Notes: generated by a model not told the origin, from the letters alone. DNA of 64,000 bases from Dyella choica (GCF_003977665.1 NZ_RYYV01000002.1:372001-436000); one strand, 5' to 3'. Positions 43,791 to 54,600 are shown, numbered from the stretch's first letter. Numbers and translations are program-made.

Positions 43791-44156
43791 CTATTCCACG
43801 GTAATGCTGTCAAACCCAAAGGCACCAGCCTCAGCCTGACATGCCGCACTATTGTTAAGCCTGAAAGTCACAAGGTCATTGTGCCGCCTCGCCTCCTTGA
43901 GAAGGTCCAGCATCGCTTCACCCTCGGCGGTACGCAAAGGCAGATTGGCGGCCATGCTTTTGACATTTCCGTCGTTATCGACAATCGAAACACCCCATCC
44001 ATTCGCACCACTGCCATAGGCGCCGACTTGTATGGTCTTGACGGCTACTCTTTCGGCGCAAATGGCATCGGCCGCCACTACAGGCCTGGCACCAACCAGC
44101 GCAATGCCAACCATTGTAAAAATGGACGTCAAAGGATTCATGATATTTAGCCGCAC
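43791..44156 (-). CDS. Putative toxin B subunit 4
   Basis: A 121-residue exported protein (signal LTSIFTMVGIALVGARPVVA). It is the most divergent copy: GANGWGVSIVDND and the helix GEAMLDLLKEARRHNDLVTF align with the others, with Cys at the N-terminus (AICAERV) and near the C-terminus (AACQAE). An internal ATG at 44141 is an alternative start. Confidence 0.62.
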   Translation of the reverse strand: MRLNIMNPLTSIFTMVGIALVGARPVVAADAICAERVAVKTIQVGAYGSGANGWGVSIVDNDGNVKSMAANLPLRTAEGEAMLDLLKEARRHNDLVTFRLNNSAACQAEAGAFGFDSITVE

Positions 44157-44362
44157 GCTCCGTCAAAACTCATGCCCGATATCTGATTGCCCGGAAGACC
44201 CTTGGATGAGTGGATCTTGCCGCAGAATCCGGTGCTAACTTTTTGAACAATCGCCATGCATTCTAGAGACGATTTGTTTGTGAGGCATTTCATCCGCGGC
44301 GGTAATTGTTGCGTGGCATTGCCAAATTGGCCGCAAGGATCAAGCTTGCCATGACCTGCCAT
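44147..44362 (-). CDS. Possible 71-residue Cys-rich small protein
   Basis: An open frame whose stop overlaps subunit 4 by 10 nt. Five Cys in 71 residues (DPCG, MKCLTN, LECMAI, GFCGK, GACG) look like an extracellular protein, but there is no signal peptide and an in-frame stop lies three codons before the ATG, so no longer version exists. It might be the truncated 3' end of a fifth exported subunit or chance coding. Low confidence. Confidence 0.3.
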   Translation of the reverse strand: MAGHGKLDPCGQFGNATQQLPPRMKCLTNKSSLECMAIVQKVSTGFCGKIHSSKGLPGNQISGMSFDGACG

Positions 44363-44418
44363 GCAACCTCATGGTGGCGTCCATCGCACTACACCGATCC
44401 CGTGCTTTTCCGACATCT

Positions 44419-45105
44419 TCAAGAGGCCGTGTGCGAAACGGCAGGCTCCGAAACGTTGGGCTGCACGCATCGCACGATGGTATCGGCAATCTGCTTCGCC
44501 GCGTTTTTGACGGCTTTTTCCTGATCACGCCCGGCAAGCACTACCTTCGCCGCAATCGCATAAGGATTGAGCATGATGATGGCCCCGGGCATATGCCCTC
44601 CGCTGCCCTCGGCTACGCTCTGCAGCGATTGTCCCGGTTTGGCGAGATCATCGATGGCCACCGCGACCTGCAAGCTGCTATGGCCGGCGCCAAAGCCGAT
44701 CATGGCGCGCCGCGCGACATTGCCCTGGTCGACGGAAAGAAATACGCCATGGACATTCCAGCCGGTTTTCGGCAATTCGGCACCAGGCTGCGTGCGGCGC
44801 GCATCGATACCGGCTTTTTTGAGATCTTTGGTCAGCGTTTCCGCCATCAGTGCGCTTATTTCCTGCGCTTGCGCCTGCGGGTCCTTGTGCCGCCGCAGCA
44901 AACCGCCCTGAAGCGCTCCGCCGAGCAAACCACGAGAGGCATTACCGTCCTGTTCCGGCAATGCATCGAGTTCGAAGTTCGAAACATACACGACAGGCGC
45001 ATCCGGCCTGGGCAGCGACGCACTGTCCGTTGCCACGGAGCACGTGCACGCAGCGAATGCGGACCACGCGGCCAGGATGGATAGATGGCGGAACCGGATC
45101 TTCAT
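44419..45105 (-). CDS. DUF4410 family lipoprotein-like protein
   Basis: A 228-residue exported protein. The signal segment LSILAAWSAFAACTCS holds a possible lipobox Cys. The body has VYVSNFELDA, MAETLTKDLKKAGIDA and a Gly-rich AMIGFGAGHSSLQVAV segment, the DUF4410 pattern. Function of the family is unknown. An ATG four codons upstream (45117) is an alternative start. It is co-directional with the toxin genes but separated by a small gap. Confidence 0.78.
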   Translation of the reverse strand: MKIRFRHLSILAAWSAFAACTCSVATDSASLPRPDAPVVYVSNFELDALPEQDGNASRGLLGGALQGGLLRRHKDPQAQAQEISALMAETLTKDLKKAGIDARRTQPGAELPKTGWNVHGVFLSVDQGNVARRAMIGFGAGHSSLQVAVAIDDLAKPGQSLQSVAEGSGGHMPGAIIMLNPYAIAAKVVLAGRDQEKAVKNAAKQIADTIVRCVQPNVSEPAVSHTAS

Positions 45106-45433
45106 GGCTTGCTCCATGCGAAGATGGGACGAGCACCTGACCAGACGCCATCCATCCTGGATGGCTCCCAGATCATTTACTCGTGCAGATCATTTATTCG
45201 TGCTCATGACTTACTTGGTCCGAGGCTCGACTTAGCAGCATACACCGCACCGCTGGAGCTTTTACTTGAGTAGACACCTAAATGAGACAAAGCCACGGAC
45301 CAGTCCGTCGTCCATGTGAATCCCTCGACACGATGACACTGGCATGCTGCGTGTTGACGCCAACTAGGAAGAGCGTGACAGCGAAGCAAATGAGATTGTC
45401 TAACACTTGGCAGTCGACGTAGCATCCCATTTG
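45106..45433. other. Divergent intergenic region before the metal-efflux operon
   Basis: About 330 bp between the minus-strand DUF4410 gene and the plus-strand efflux operon. A short direct repeat (GATCATTTACTCGTGCAGATCATTTATTCGTGC, read as two GATCATTTA-TCGTGC units) occurs at 45171-45203. It probably holds both promoters; no metal-regulator site was identified with confidence. Confidence 0.45.
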
Positions 45434-45811
45434 ATGAAGCACGCTTACCCGTCCCTACTGCCTCGCTTGCGCCGCCACCGCGGTCTGTGGACAGTGGCCG
45501 TGATCGTGTTGCTTTTCAAGCTGGTCACCAGTTCCATTTGCCTTGCCGATGCGCCGACGTCTCCATCATTTCGGGAACCTGCATCAGTCGTACGAGCGTC
45601 GATGACCCAGGCGTCCGTGCCGGCGCACGAAGAATGCCTGCTCGGTGAAGCAGGCGAATGTCACTGCGCATGCGCGGACAATATGCCCATACCTGTCAGC
45701 ATGGCCTGGCTACTGCCTTCCACTGACGTGTCGTTCACACCTGCTGCAATTTCTCCAGGGACGGCTCCGGACCGCACCTGGTCGCTGCTGCGGCCACCTA
45801 TCTTCGCCTGA
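45434..45811 (+). CDS. Small membrane/exported protein at the head of the czc-type operon
   Basis: A 125-residue protein with one N-terminal hydrophobic segment (TVAVIVLLFKLVTSSICLA). It has a Cys/His cluster (EECLLGEAGECHCACAD) in the exported part that could bind metal. It has no named family known to me, but small proteins of this kind often precede CzcC in Xanthomonadales. An ATG at 45407 is the alternative start. It lies 71 nt before the CzcC-like gene. Confidence 0.7.
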   Translation: MKHAYPSLLPRLRRHRGLWTVAVIVLLFKLVTSSICLADAPTSPSFREPASVVRASMTQASVPAHEECLLGEAGECHCACADNMPIPVSMAWLLPSTDVSFTPAAISPGTAPDRTWSLLRPPIFA

Positions 45812-45882
45812 AGACACCGACTTGCCGTGACGCGGCCTGACGCCGCGCCACGCTTCGTTTCTGGTTTCAGGAGATGGTTTTC

Positions 45883-47178
45883 ATGGCCTTCTTACGCCGG
45901 GCACCTACAGGTGCCGTCTGTTTGCTGTGTGTGTTATTGCCGGTTGTCACGTCCGCGCCCGCGTGCTTTGCATCGACGTCATCGGCGGCGAGCGGTATCG
46001 ACACCGCTGCTGCATGGCGAGAACCCGTCCGTGCGCTATGGATGACCAGCCCGGATGTGCAGGCAGCTCGCGCCGACCTGGAGGCTGCGCGCGCACGCGC
46101 TCGTGCGGCAGACCAGCCACTTTACAACCCGGTGTTGGCCATCGATGCGGAAAACGCCGACGTGAACCGGCGTACGGCACAGCTGAGCCTCACGCTGGAT
46201 GTGTCAGGCAAGCGTCGCGCACGCACCTCGCGTGACCTGGCGGAATTGCATGTTGCGCAAGCAGCTTACGATATGCAACGTCAATCAGTAGCCCAACGTT
46301 GGCTCAAAGCCTGTTCTGCCGTGTCATTGGCCACTCGCCAACGCGAGCTTGGCCAGCAGCGAGTTGCACTCATGCAACGCTTCGACGACCTGGCTGCCGA
46401 ACGGCTGAGGTTGGGCGATATCAGCAGCCCTGAACGGGATTTGGCGGGGCTGGCGTTGGGGGAGGCGCAAGTGCATCAAGCTACCCTTGCCGGCAACGAG
46501 GCCGCGAACCGTGCCGCATTGCTTGCTCTCGCCGTCAACACCCAAGCAATTGCTTCGCCACCCTGGCTGCGCGGCCTTCCGCCCAGCGAAGCGGACGTGG
46601 TGGCTCACGCCGTGGAAGATCTACCCCAGACAGTGCAGGCGCAATCGCGCGCAGCAAGCGCCGAGGCAGCCATTCAGATCGCGCAGCGCAATCAGATTCC
46701 CGATCCCACCGTCAGCCTGACCGGCGGGCGCGTTCGTGCGGGCCCTGTTACCGACCACGTCATCGGCGTCAGCGTGAGCATCCCTTTGCCCGTGCTCAAT
46801 AATGGGCGCGCCGAAGTGGATGCTGCCCGCGCGGATGCAGACGCTGCCATCGCCAGCCTGCAAGCCGAACGCCTGCGTGCGCGAGCCACGCTGCAAGAAG
46901 CGCAGGCACGCTACGAAGCGCTACGCCACGCGGCCGCATCGTTCCAGCGCAGCCGTGCCGCGGCATTCCAGCAGCGCACCGTTTTATTGGAAAAACTTTG
47001 GCGCGCGGGCGAAATCAGCACCTCCGATTACCTCGTGCAACTCAAGCAGAGCCTGGATACCGCACTCTCCGGTTTCGAGCTGGAAAACCAGACCTGGCAG
47101 GCCTGGTTCGATTACCTCACTGCCGCGGGCCGTCTGAACGACTGGATCGATGGCCGCGCTCAGGAGACCGCTCCATGA
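45883..47178 (+). CDS. czcC: CzcC-like outer-membrane efflux protein (TolC family)
   Basis: A 431-residue outer-membrane channel of a tripartite RND system. A signal peptide (GAVCLLCVLLPVVTSAPA) precedes two OEP-type repeats rich in Ala, Gln and Arg heptads; the VSLTGGRVRAGPVTDHVIGV and IPLPVLNNGRAEVDAARAD stretches are typical. AGGAG sits 9 nt before the ATG at 45883, whereas the ATG at 45874 is too close to it. The stop overlaps CzcB (ATGA). Confidence 0.9.
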   Translation: MAFLRRAPTGAVCLLCVLLPVVTSAPACFASTSSAASGIDTAAAWREPVRALWMTSPDVQAARADLEAARARARAADQPLYNPVLAIDAENADVNRRTAQLSLTLDVSGKRRARTSRDLAELHVAQAAYDMQRQSVAQRWLKACSAVSLATRQRELGQQRVALMQRFDDLAAERLRLGDISSPERDLAGLALGEAQVHQATLAGNEAANRAALLALAVNTQAIASPPWLRGLPPSEADVVAHAVEDLPQTVQAQSRAASAEAAIQIAQRNQIPDPTVSLTGGRVRAGPVTDHVIGVSVSIPLPVLNNGRAEVDAARADADAAIASLQAERLRARATLQEAQARYEALRHAAASFQRSRAAAFQQRTVLLEKLWRAGEISTSDYLVQLKQSLDTALSGFELENQTWQAWFDYLTAAGRLNDWIDGRAQETAP

Positions 47179-48263
47179 AGACATGGCTTTTTTCGCTTGG
47201 CGCCGGTTTATATCTCACGTCGGGCACGTTCGCCTTCGCCAGCGCGCAGTTGGCGCCCTCCACCCTGAAGCTCGACGCAGCAGCCGTCCAACAAGCCGGC
47301 ATCGTCATGGCGAAAGCGCAGTTGCGGCCTTTTTCCGACGAGCTGAAGGCACCGGGCGAAGTAAAGATCGACGCCTATACCACTGTACTGGTATCGCCTC
47401 GCATCGACTCGCAAGTCGTGGCACGCAAGACCAGGCTTGGTGATCTCGTCAAAGCCGGCGAGCCGCTCGTCACTCTCTCCAGCGTAGACGTTGCCGAAAC
47501 GGAAAGCGCCTTGATCATGGCCGAGCAGGATTGGCAACGCATCGCCGCACTCGGACCGCAAGCGGTTTCGGCGCGCCGCTATAACGAGGCCAAGGTGCAA
47601 CGCGACCAGGCACGCGCCAAGCTGCTCGCCTATGGTTTGTCCGAGGGACAAATCCAGGCGGTGCTGCGCGGCGGGTCGGCCAGGGCGGACGGCAGCTATG
47701 CGTTGTTGTCGCCCGTCGCCGGCCGCATCACGTCGGATGATTTTATCGTCGGCGAACGTATCCAGCCCGGTCGCCCGCTCTTCACCATCGTCGATGAAGA
47801 CACCGTCTGGGTGGACGCGCAATTGCCTCCGGCCGATGCCGGGCAGGTTTCAGCGGGCGACGCGGCGCGCATCCTCGCGCACGACACGGCCTTCCCCGGC
47901 ACCGTATTGCAGCGCTCCCATCAGACCAACGAACGTACCCGTACCTCGTTGGTGCGCATCAAGGTCAACAATGCCAGGGATGCCCTGCATCCGGGTGAGC
48001 TCGTCGACGTGCGTATCGCCGTCGCCGTCGGCAATCAGGTGCTGGCCGTGCCCAGCGAGGCCATCGTGCTGCTGCAAAACCAGCCCACGGTGTTTGTCGA
48101 CCAGGGACAGGGGCAGTTCGAACCCGCTCCGGTCGTCACCGGCGAGACGCGCCAGGGGTGGATCGAGATCAAGGATGGCCTGAAGGTCGGCACGCCGTAT
48201 GTTCGCGATGGCGCCTTCACCCTCAAGGCACGCTTGTTGCGCTCGCTGCTGGGGGAAGAGTGA
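47175..48263 (+). CDS. czcB: CzcB-like periplasmic adaptor (membrane fusion protein)
   Basis: A 362-residue adaptor linking the inner-membrane pump to the outer-membrane channel. A signal peptide (FSLGAGLYLTSGTFAFASA) leads to the lipoyl-like half-motifs (VSPRIDSQVVARKTRLGDLV, SPVAGRITSDDFIVGERI), the alpha-hairpin between them and the beta-barrel (PGELVDVRIAVAVGNQVLAV). There are no His-rich metal-binding extensions. Its stop overlaps the pump start (TGATG). Confidence 0.92.
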   Translation: MKTWLFSLGAGLYLTSGTFAFASAQLAPSTLKLDAAAVQQAGIVMAKAQLRPFSDELKAPGEVKIDAYTTVLVSPRIDSQVVARKTRLGDLVKAGEPLVTLSSVDVAETESALIMAEQDWQRIAALGPQAVSARRYNEAKVQRDQARAKLLAYGLSEGQIQAVLRGGSARADGSYALLSPVAGRITSDDFIVGERIQPGRPLFTIVDEDTVWVDAQLPPADAGQVSAGDAARILAHDTAFPGTVLQRSHQTNERTRTSLVRIKVNNARDALHPGELVDVRIAVAVGNQVLAVPSEAIVLLQNQPTVFVDQGQGQFEPAPVVTGETRQGWIEIKDGLKVGTPYVRDGAFTLKARLLRSLLGEE

Positions 48264-51200
48264 TGCTGGAACGCCTGGTTGAACTCTCTCTTCGTTACAA
48301 GCTGCTGGTGCTGATCGCCTTTGCAGTAACGGGTTTCCTCGGGCTCAAGGCCTTGCGCCAGCTGCCCATCGACGCCTTTCCAGACGTAACGCCGGTCCAG
48401 GTCAATGTCTACACCGAAGCCCCGGGGCTGGCCGCAGAAGACGTGGAGCAATTGCTGAGCACACCGGTGGAGTCGGCCTTGGCAGGCTTGCCCAAAGTGC
48501 AGGAAATCCGCTCGGTAAGCCTGTTCGGCTTGTCGTACGTGTCGATCTACTTCGACGACGGCATGGATATCTATTTCGCGCGCCAGCTGGTCAACGAGCG
48601 CCTGCAGCAAGTGGGCGACCGCCTGCCGCAAGGCTACGGAAAACCCGAGATGGGACCGAATACCTCCGGCCTGGGCCAGGTGTTCTGGTATACCGTGGAG
48701 CGTACCGACAACACGCTCAAATCGGTCGAGGGCGAGGCACCCAGCGACAGGGATCTGCGCACCCTGCAAGACTGGACAGTACGCATGATCCTGCGCACGG
48801 CACCGGGGGTGGACGATGTAACGTCCTGGGGCGGCCAGGAAAAGCAATATCAGCTGCGTATCGATCCGATCAAGCTGATCGCCTACCAGCTCGGCTTCAA
48901 GGATGTGATCGAGGCCCTGCAGAAGAACAATGCCCAGGTGGGTGGCAGTTTCGTCGATATCGGACGCGAGCAATATCTGGTGCGCGGCCTGGGCCTGGTA
49001 CGGAACGCTGCCGACATCGGCGCTATCGTGCTGAAGAGCGAAGGCGGTACACCGATCCATATCCGCGATGTCGCTGCGGTCACCGAGGCCGACGCCCCGC
49101 GCACGGGGGCCATTACTCGTGACGGCAAGGAAGTGGTGCTGGGCCAGGCCTTGGCCCGGATTGGCGAAAATGCGAAGAACGTGGTCGATGCGGTGAAGGC
49201 GAAGCTGGCGACGGTCAAGCAAGCGCTGCCTGTCGGCGCGGTGATCAAGCCGGTGTATGAGCGCACCGATCTGGTCAACGCCGCCGTGACGACCGCCGTG
49301 CGCGCGCTGGTGGAAGGATCCATCCTGGTGACGCTGATCCTGTTGCTGTTCCTGGGCGAATTGCGCAGTGCCATGGTGGTGGTAGCCGCCTTGCCGCTGG
49401 CGATGCTGATCGCCTTCCTCTGCATGGAGCAGGCCGGCCTTTCGGCCAACTTGATGTCACTGGCCGGCTTGGCGATCGGCATTGGCATGATGGTGGATGG
49501 CGCCGTGGTGATGGTGGAGAACGCATTTCGCATCATGGCCGAACGCAAGGCGCATGGCTTGCCGGAAGACCGCACCTCGGCCGTGCTGGCCGCGGCACGC
49601 GAAGTCGCCAATCCGATCGCCTTTGCTGTCCTGATCATCATCGTGGTGTTTCTGCCGCTGTTCAGCCTGCAAGGACTGGAAGGCAAGATGTTCAAGCCCA
49701 TGGCCTTCAACATCAGCTTTGCCATGGCCGGCTCGCTGGTGTTGGCGCTGACCTTGGTGCCGGTACTGGCGGCACTGCTGCTCAAGCCGAAGGAAGAGAC
49801 CGACACCCGCTTGATGGCTTTTCTCAAGCGCCGCTATGCCATCGCACTGACCTGGTCGCTGGCGCGGCGCAAGACGGTACTCGCGATTACCGCAGCCACA
49901 GGGTTGGCGAGCCTTGCGCTGTTCCCCTTTCTTGGCAAGGAATTCATGCCAACGCTTCAGGAAGGAGCGATCATGTGGCGCATCACCTCCATCCCTTCGG
50001 CCTCGCTGGAAGAGTCCGTCGACCTTTCCAAGCGCGTGGAAGCGCTGATCAAGCAGGACTTTCCTGAAGTGGATACCACGCTCGCCATGATCGGCCGCGC
50101 CGAGAAGGGCGAAACGGCGGACGTCAACTACATGGAGGTCTACACGCCGCTCAAACCGGACGATCAATGGCGCGCGGGACAAACCCTGGACACCATCCGC
50201 GTCTCGATGCAAAAGGCATTGAGCGAAGCGCTTCCCACTGCCGTCGTGAGCTACACCCAGCCCATCCAGATGCGGATCGAGGAACTGATCTCCGGCGTGC
50301 GCGCCACCCTCGCACTCAAGCTCTACGGCAACGACCTGAGTGAACTCGACCAGCTCAGCAGCCGCATCAACCAAGTGCTCGCCCAGGTGCCAGGCGTCAC
50401 CGGGCTGTCGCTGGAAGCGAATATCGGCAAACCGCAGATCCGTATCCAGGTCGACCGCGATGCACTCGCCCGCTACGGGCTCAACGCTGACGACGTACTC
50501 ACCGTCGTCAAAAACGGCATCGGTGGCGAACCAGTGTCGAGCCTGCTGGATGGCGTACGGCGTTTCGATATCGCCGTACGGCTGGATGAGGCGGACAAGG
50601 ATTCCCTGCAGGCGATCAGGCGCATCCCGATTCGGACGCCCGATGGATCTGTGCTCCAGTTGTCGCAGATCGCCGAAATCACTCAGGCAGACGGTTATTC
50701 TTTCATCCGCCGCGAACAGCTACAGCGCTACGCCGTCATCCAGATGGACGTGCGCGGTCGCGACATCGACGGATTTGTCCGCGACGCCAACGCAGCCATC
50801 GCTCAAAAGGTGAAATTGCCGGCGGGCTACTACACCCAATGGGGTGGTGCTTTCGAAAACCAGCAACGCGCCTTGAAGCGGCTGTCGCTGATCATTCCCG
50901 CAACGATCCTGTTCATTTTTGTCCTGCTTTACACCGCTTTCCGTTCGGTTAGGCACGCCACGTTGATCCTCGCCAACGTGCCATTTGCCAGCATGGGCGG
51001 CATAGTCGGGCTGGCCATTACAGGCCAGTATCTTTCGGTTCCTTCAGCCATCGGCTTCATCGCGGTATTTGGCGTTGCGATGCTCAACGGCATCGTACTC
51101 ATAAGCTTTCTGAACAAGCAGCGTGAACAAGGGCTTTCGGTTCGCGAGGCCGTCGTCCGTGGCACTGCCCTGCGTTTGCGCCCGGTCTTGATGACCGCGA

Positions 51201-51394
51201 GCGTTGCCATTCTTGGCTTGGTGCCGATGCTGCTGTCCACCGGCGTAGGGGCGGAAACCCAGCGCCCGCTCGCCACGGTGGTGGTTGGCGGCCTGATCAC
51301 TTCGACGGTGCTCACGCTGATTTTGCTGCCGATGCTCTACGACTGGATGGAGCAGCACGACCTGAATCGGCGCATTACAGAACGCTCACCATGA
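48263..51394 (+). CDS. czcA: CzcA/CusA-like heavy-metal RND efflux pump
   Basis: A 1043-residue inner-membrane proton/metal antiporter with twelve predicted membrane segments in two halves. The HME family signature in TM4 appears as LAIGIGMMVDGAVVMVENAF, close to the AIG-x3-D-G-A-x3-VEN variant rather than the DFG form of the best-known Zn/Co/Cd pumps. Other family blocks are LRQLPIDAFPDVTPVQVNVY, GLPKVQEIRS and FIAVFGVAMLNGIVL. Metal specificity is therefore uncertain. It starts at 48263; the frame is open earlier but inside CzcB. Confidence 0.95.
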   Translation: MLERLVELSLRYKLLVLIAFAVTGFLGLKALRQLPIDAFPDVTPVQVNVYTEAPGLAAEDVEQLLSTPVESALAGLPKVQEIRSVSLFGLSYVSIYFDDGMDIYFARQLVNERLQQVGDRLPQGYGKPEMGPNTSGLGQVFWYTVERTDNTLKSVEGEAPSDRDLRTLQDWTVRMILRTAPGVDDVTSWGGQEKQYQLRIDPIKLIAYQLGFKDVIEALQKNNAQVGGSFVDIGREQYLVRGLGLVRNAADIGAIVLKSEGGTPIHIRDVAAVTEADAPRTGAITRDGKEVVLGQALARIGENAKNVVDAVKAKLATVKQALPVGAVIKPVYERTDLVNAAVTTAVRALVEGSILVTLILLLFLGELRSAMVVVAALPLAMLIAFLCMEQAGLSANLMSLAGLAIGIGMMVDGAVVMVENAFRIMAERKAHGLPEDRTSAVLAAAREVANPIAFAVLIIIVVFLPLFSLQGLEGKMFKPMAFNISFAMAGSLVLALTLVPVLAALLLKPKEETDTRLMAFLKRRYAIALTWSLARRKTVLAITAATGLASLALFPFLGKEFMPTLQEGAIMWRITSIPSASLEESVDLSKRVEALIKQDFPEVDTTLAMIGRAEKGETADVNYMEVYTPLKPDDQWRAGQTLDTIRVSMQKALSEALPTAVVSYTQPIQMRIEELISGVRATLALKLYGNDLSELDQLSSRINQVLAQVPGVTGLSLEANIGKPQIRIQVDRDALARYGLNADDVLTVVKNGIGGEPVSSLLDGVRRFDIAVRLDEADKDSLQAIRRIPIRTPDGSVLQLSQIAEITQADGYSFIRREQLQRYAVIQMDVRGRDIDGFVRDANAAIAQKVKLPAGYYTQWGGAFENQQRALKRLSLIIPATILFIFVLLYTAFRSVRHATLILANVPFASMGGIVGLAITGQYLSVPSAIGFIAVFGVAMLNGIVLISFLNKQREQGLSVREAVVRGTALRLRPVLMTASVAILGLVPMLLSTGVGAETQRPLATVVVGGLITSTVLTLILLPMLYDWMEQHDLNRRITERSP

Positions 51395-51623
51395 GCAAGA
51401 TCTGGGTCACCATACTTCGTAGTACGCATTGGTCCCATGTGGATTCCGCGCCGGCCTCCAATGAGGCCGTCCTCTCGTTTCTTTCCAACCAGGGCAAAAG
51501 TGTCCCTGAGAAGGTCGCCACGCCATGCGCGTATGAAAACAGGCCGGCCAAGCCAAGCCCATTTCGCTGCGACGAATTTTGCGACGCCCCTTTGCACGCC
51601 GTGCGGCTCGCGGCTGGAGCGTC

Positions 51624-54600
51624 TCAATGGCTGGAGCGTGTGGCTGCTGTCAATGCCGAGATCGCTTCCTCCAGCGGCTTCATGACGATTTTCGACGTAT
51701 CTTGCTGCTCCAATTGCGCTTGAATTGCCGTCGCCAACGACACAATGCCCGAAAGCTTGAACAGTCTGGCAACACCGAGAATGCGGTGCACGGCATTCCA
51801 GGCACGCCTCCAGTCCTGGCCATTCATCGCCCGCACCGCCACGTCCAGTTCCTGCTCAAGATCCGTCAGGATGCGGTCGCGCAACCATGGCCACTCTTCC
51901 GCGGGAATGCTCGCCGGTGGCAGTATGGGAGGCGTCGAAAGTTCGGGCGCACCGAATACTTGCTGCAAAAGCGCGCGAAGCCGGTCGATCTCCATCGGCT
52001 TCAACAGCACCGTATCCGCACCGGCATCCAGGCATGCCTGCTGTTGTGGCTCCATGGCGTTGGCGGTGAGTGCGACCAGACAGACCCGCCGTGCCGTGCC
52101 CGCTTCACGCGCACGGATGTGGCGGATCAAGGTTTCACCATCCATTTCCGGCATGGCGCAATCGGTGATCACCAGCTGGTAAGCATGTTTTTCGTAGGCC
52201 TTCCAGGCTTGCATACCATCGTCGGCGGTATCGAATGCCTGCACGCCGAGCGCCTGGAGCTGGCGGGTCAGCAACTCCAGGTTGAGGGACTGGTCTTCCA
52301 CCAGAAGGATCGAATGGGCCGGAACGTCCCATGCTTGCCGGGAACCGGATGCTGCCGATGCGACGTGGGTGATCGACCGCCTGGAGTCACTGTCCGTCGA
52401 CATTTCCGTGGCGCCGTTCGCGCTCTTGTCGACCGGCAACTCAAGCGTTACTTCCATGCTGGTCCCCTTGCCGACTGCGCTGTGCAGACTGATGCTTCCA
52501 CCCATCGCTTCAACCAGCCGCTTGCAGATGGCCAGCCCAAGGCCGGTCCCGCCGTGATGACGAACACCGGCCTGCACAAAAGGCTCGAACAGGCGTGCCT
52601 GTTCTGCCTCATCGATACCGACGCCGGTATCTCGCACGGCGACGGTCAGTCTCTGAGTCAGGGTCAGCGGATCAACGGACAGCGCTTCCACCGCCACCTC
52701 GATGCTGCCGCTATCCGTGAACTTCAGCGCGTTGCCTACGAGGTTCAGCAGCACCTGGGCGAGGCGTTGCCCATCGCCGACATGGCCGGCCGCCACCAGC
52801 GAGCTGACCAGTATGTCGAAACGCAGGCCCTTGCGGCGCATTTCCGGTGCAAACAAGCCAACAACACTGTCAATGACTTCGCGCAGTGAAAACGGACTGT
52901 GCTCGATAGTCAGGCGGCTGGATTGACTCTTCGAAAAATCCAGCACGTCGTTGAGTATCCGCAGCAGCGTAGCCGCGGCGCCGCGGGCCATGTCGAGCAA
53001 GTGCTGGTCATCCGCGTGCATGCGCGATCGGTCCATCAACTCCAGGACGCCGATGACACCGCTCATGGGCGTGCGAATTTCATGACTCATGGTGGCCAGG
53101 AACACGTCTTTCACGCGTGCAGCCCGTTCGGCTTCCTGCTTGGCGCGGGCCAGCGACTCTGCCTGTAGCTTGAGCTGGGTCACATCGCCCAGATAACCGG
53201 TATAGATGCAGCCTTCTTCCGTACTCTGATGGCATACGGCTTCGAGTCGAACCCACACTTGGGAACCGTCTTCACGAGCAAGTACCAGCTCCTGCTCGAC
53301 GCAGGTGTGATGTCGCCGGGCGTGAAGCAGCGCCCGCCAAAGACGCCAGCGCGCCGATGGAGACACCGAAGGCAACCAGCGCGGCGAATTCGACATCAGC
53401 TCGTCTTGCGAAAATCCAGTCAGTGTCTCGGCATAAGGGTTGATAAAGACCGGTAAAAAGCCTTTCCCAGGCACATAGCGCACCTGAAACAGCACGGCCG
53501 GCAGCATGTCGGTCAATTCGATCAGCTGCCGTTTCAGCGCGCGCTGCTGCCGCTCCATGGCGCGCAAAGGGGAAACGTCGACTAGGATGCCCAGCACGGC
53601 GCGAGGCCGCTCCTTTTCCTCGCGCACCATCTGCAACCAGTAGATAACGTCATGCAGATCTCCCGAATGGGACCGGTACTGCAGCTCGCCATGAGCCAGC
53701 TTTCCGGTCGAAAGGACTTCTCGCGTGAGCGCTTCCAGCCGGTCGTTACTGGCCGTCTGCATGGGATGGACTTCGCTTGCGGTTCGGCCGATCAGATCCT
53801 TGGCCTGGCGGCCCACGATCTGCTGGAAGGCGGAATTGACCATGACGTAGCGGCCCTGCAGGTCCTTCACGAACACTGGCGTGGGCAACGTAGCCATCAT
53901 CGACTCAAGAAAGCGGAGCTGGAATTGAAGCTCTTGCTGCGCCTGGCGGCGCCGATAAATCTCCCTGCGCAGATAGACGATGATCAGCCCCAGGACGATG
54001 ATCGAGACGAAGATCACCAGGCCGATCGGCGTCAATACTTCCCATAAAGTGCGGCGCGGTACGCCATATTCCAGCGACGTCGGCAGCCAGGTATTTTGAA
54101 CGCGCTCGCGTTCTTCTTCGGGAATGGCCTTCAGTACCCTGTCCATCAATACGCGCAAGGGTTCGTATTGAGGCGCCAGGCCAAAGCTCAGCGAGCGGCT
54201 ATAACCGGTCGCCCCGGATACATAAAGGACGCCAGCATGGCTCTGGCGGATCAGACGCTGTGCAACACCGAGATTGCCGACGAACGCATCAACCTGGCCG
54301 CGGGCGACCAGCTGCAGACCATCCTGCACGGACTTGACCAGCACGCGCTGGAAGGCGATCGACGTATTCAAGCCAGGAGACGGCCCGGTTCCGCCGTTGT
54401 CGACCTGGGCTACGCGCAGGCCGTCAAGATCATGGATATCCTCGAGCCGGCGTCCGTTTTTGGCCACGATCACTTCGGGATAGTTGATATAGGCTTGCGT
54501 CAGGACAAACGCAGCCGTGAGCTGGCTGGTGTTCGACACCGCCACCAGCACCTCGATCTGCCCATTGTTGGCCATCCCTACCGTGTCGACCCAGGACGGG

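Noticed and set aside
48035-49222. 395-residue minus-strand open frame under the RND pump
   Set aside because: It is antisense to CzcA, His/Gln/Arg-rich and without motifs.
51391-51723. 110-residue plus-strand frame overlapping the CzcA stop (ATGA)
   Set aside because: The overlap looks like coupling, but the frame runs into the kinase gene on the other strand and its sequence has no structure or motif.
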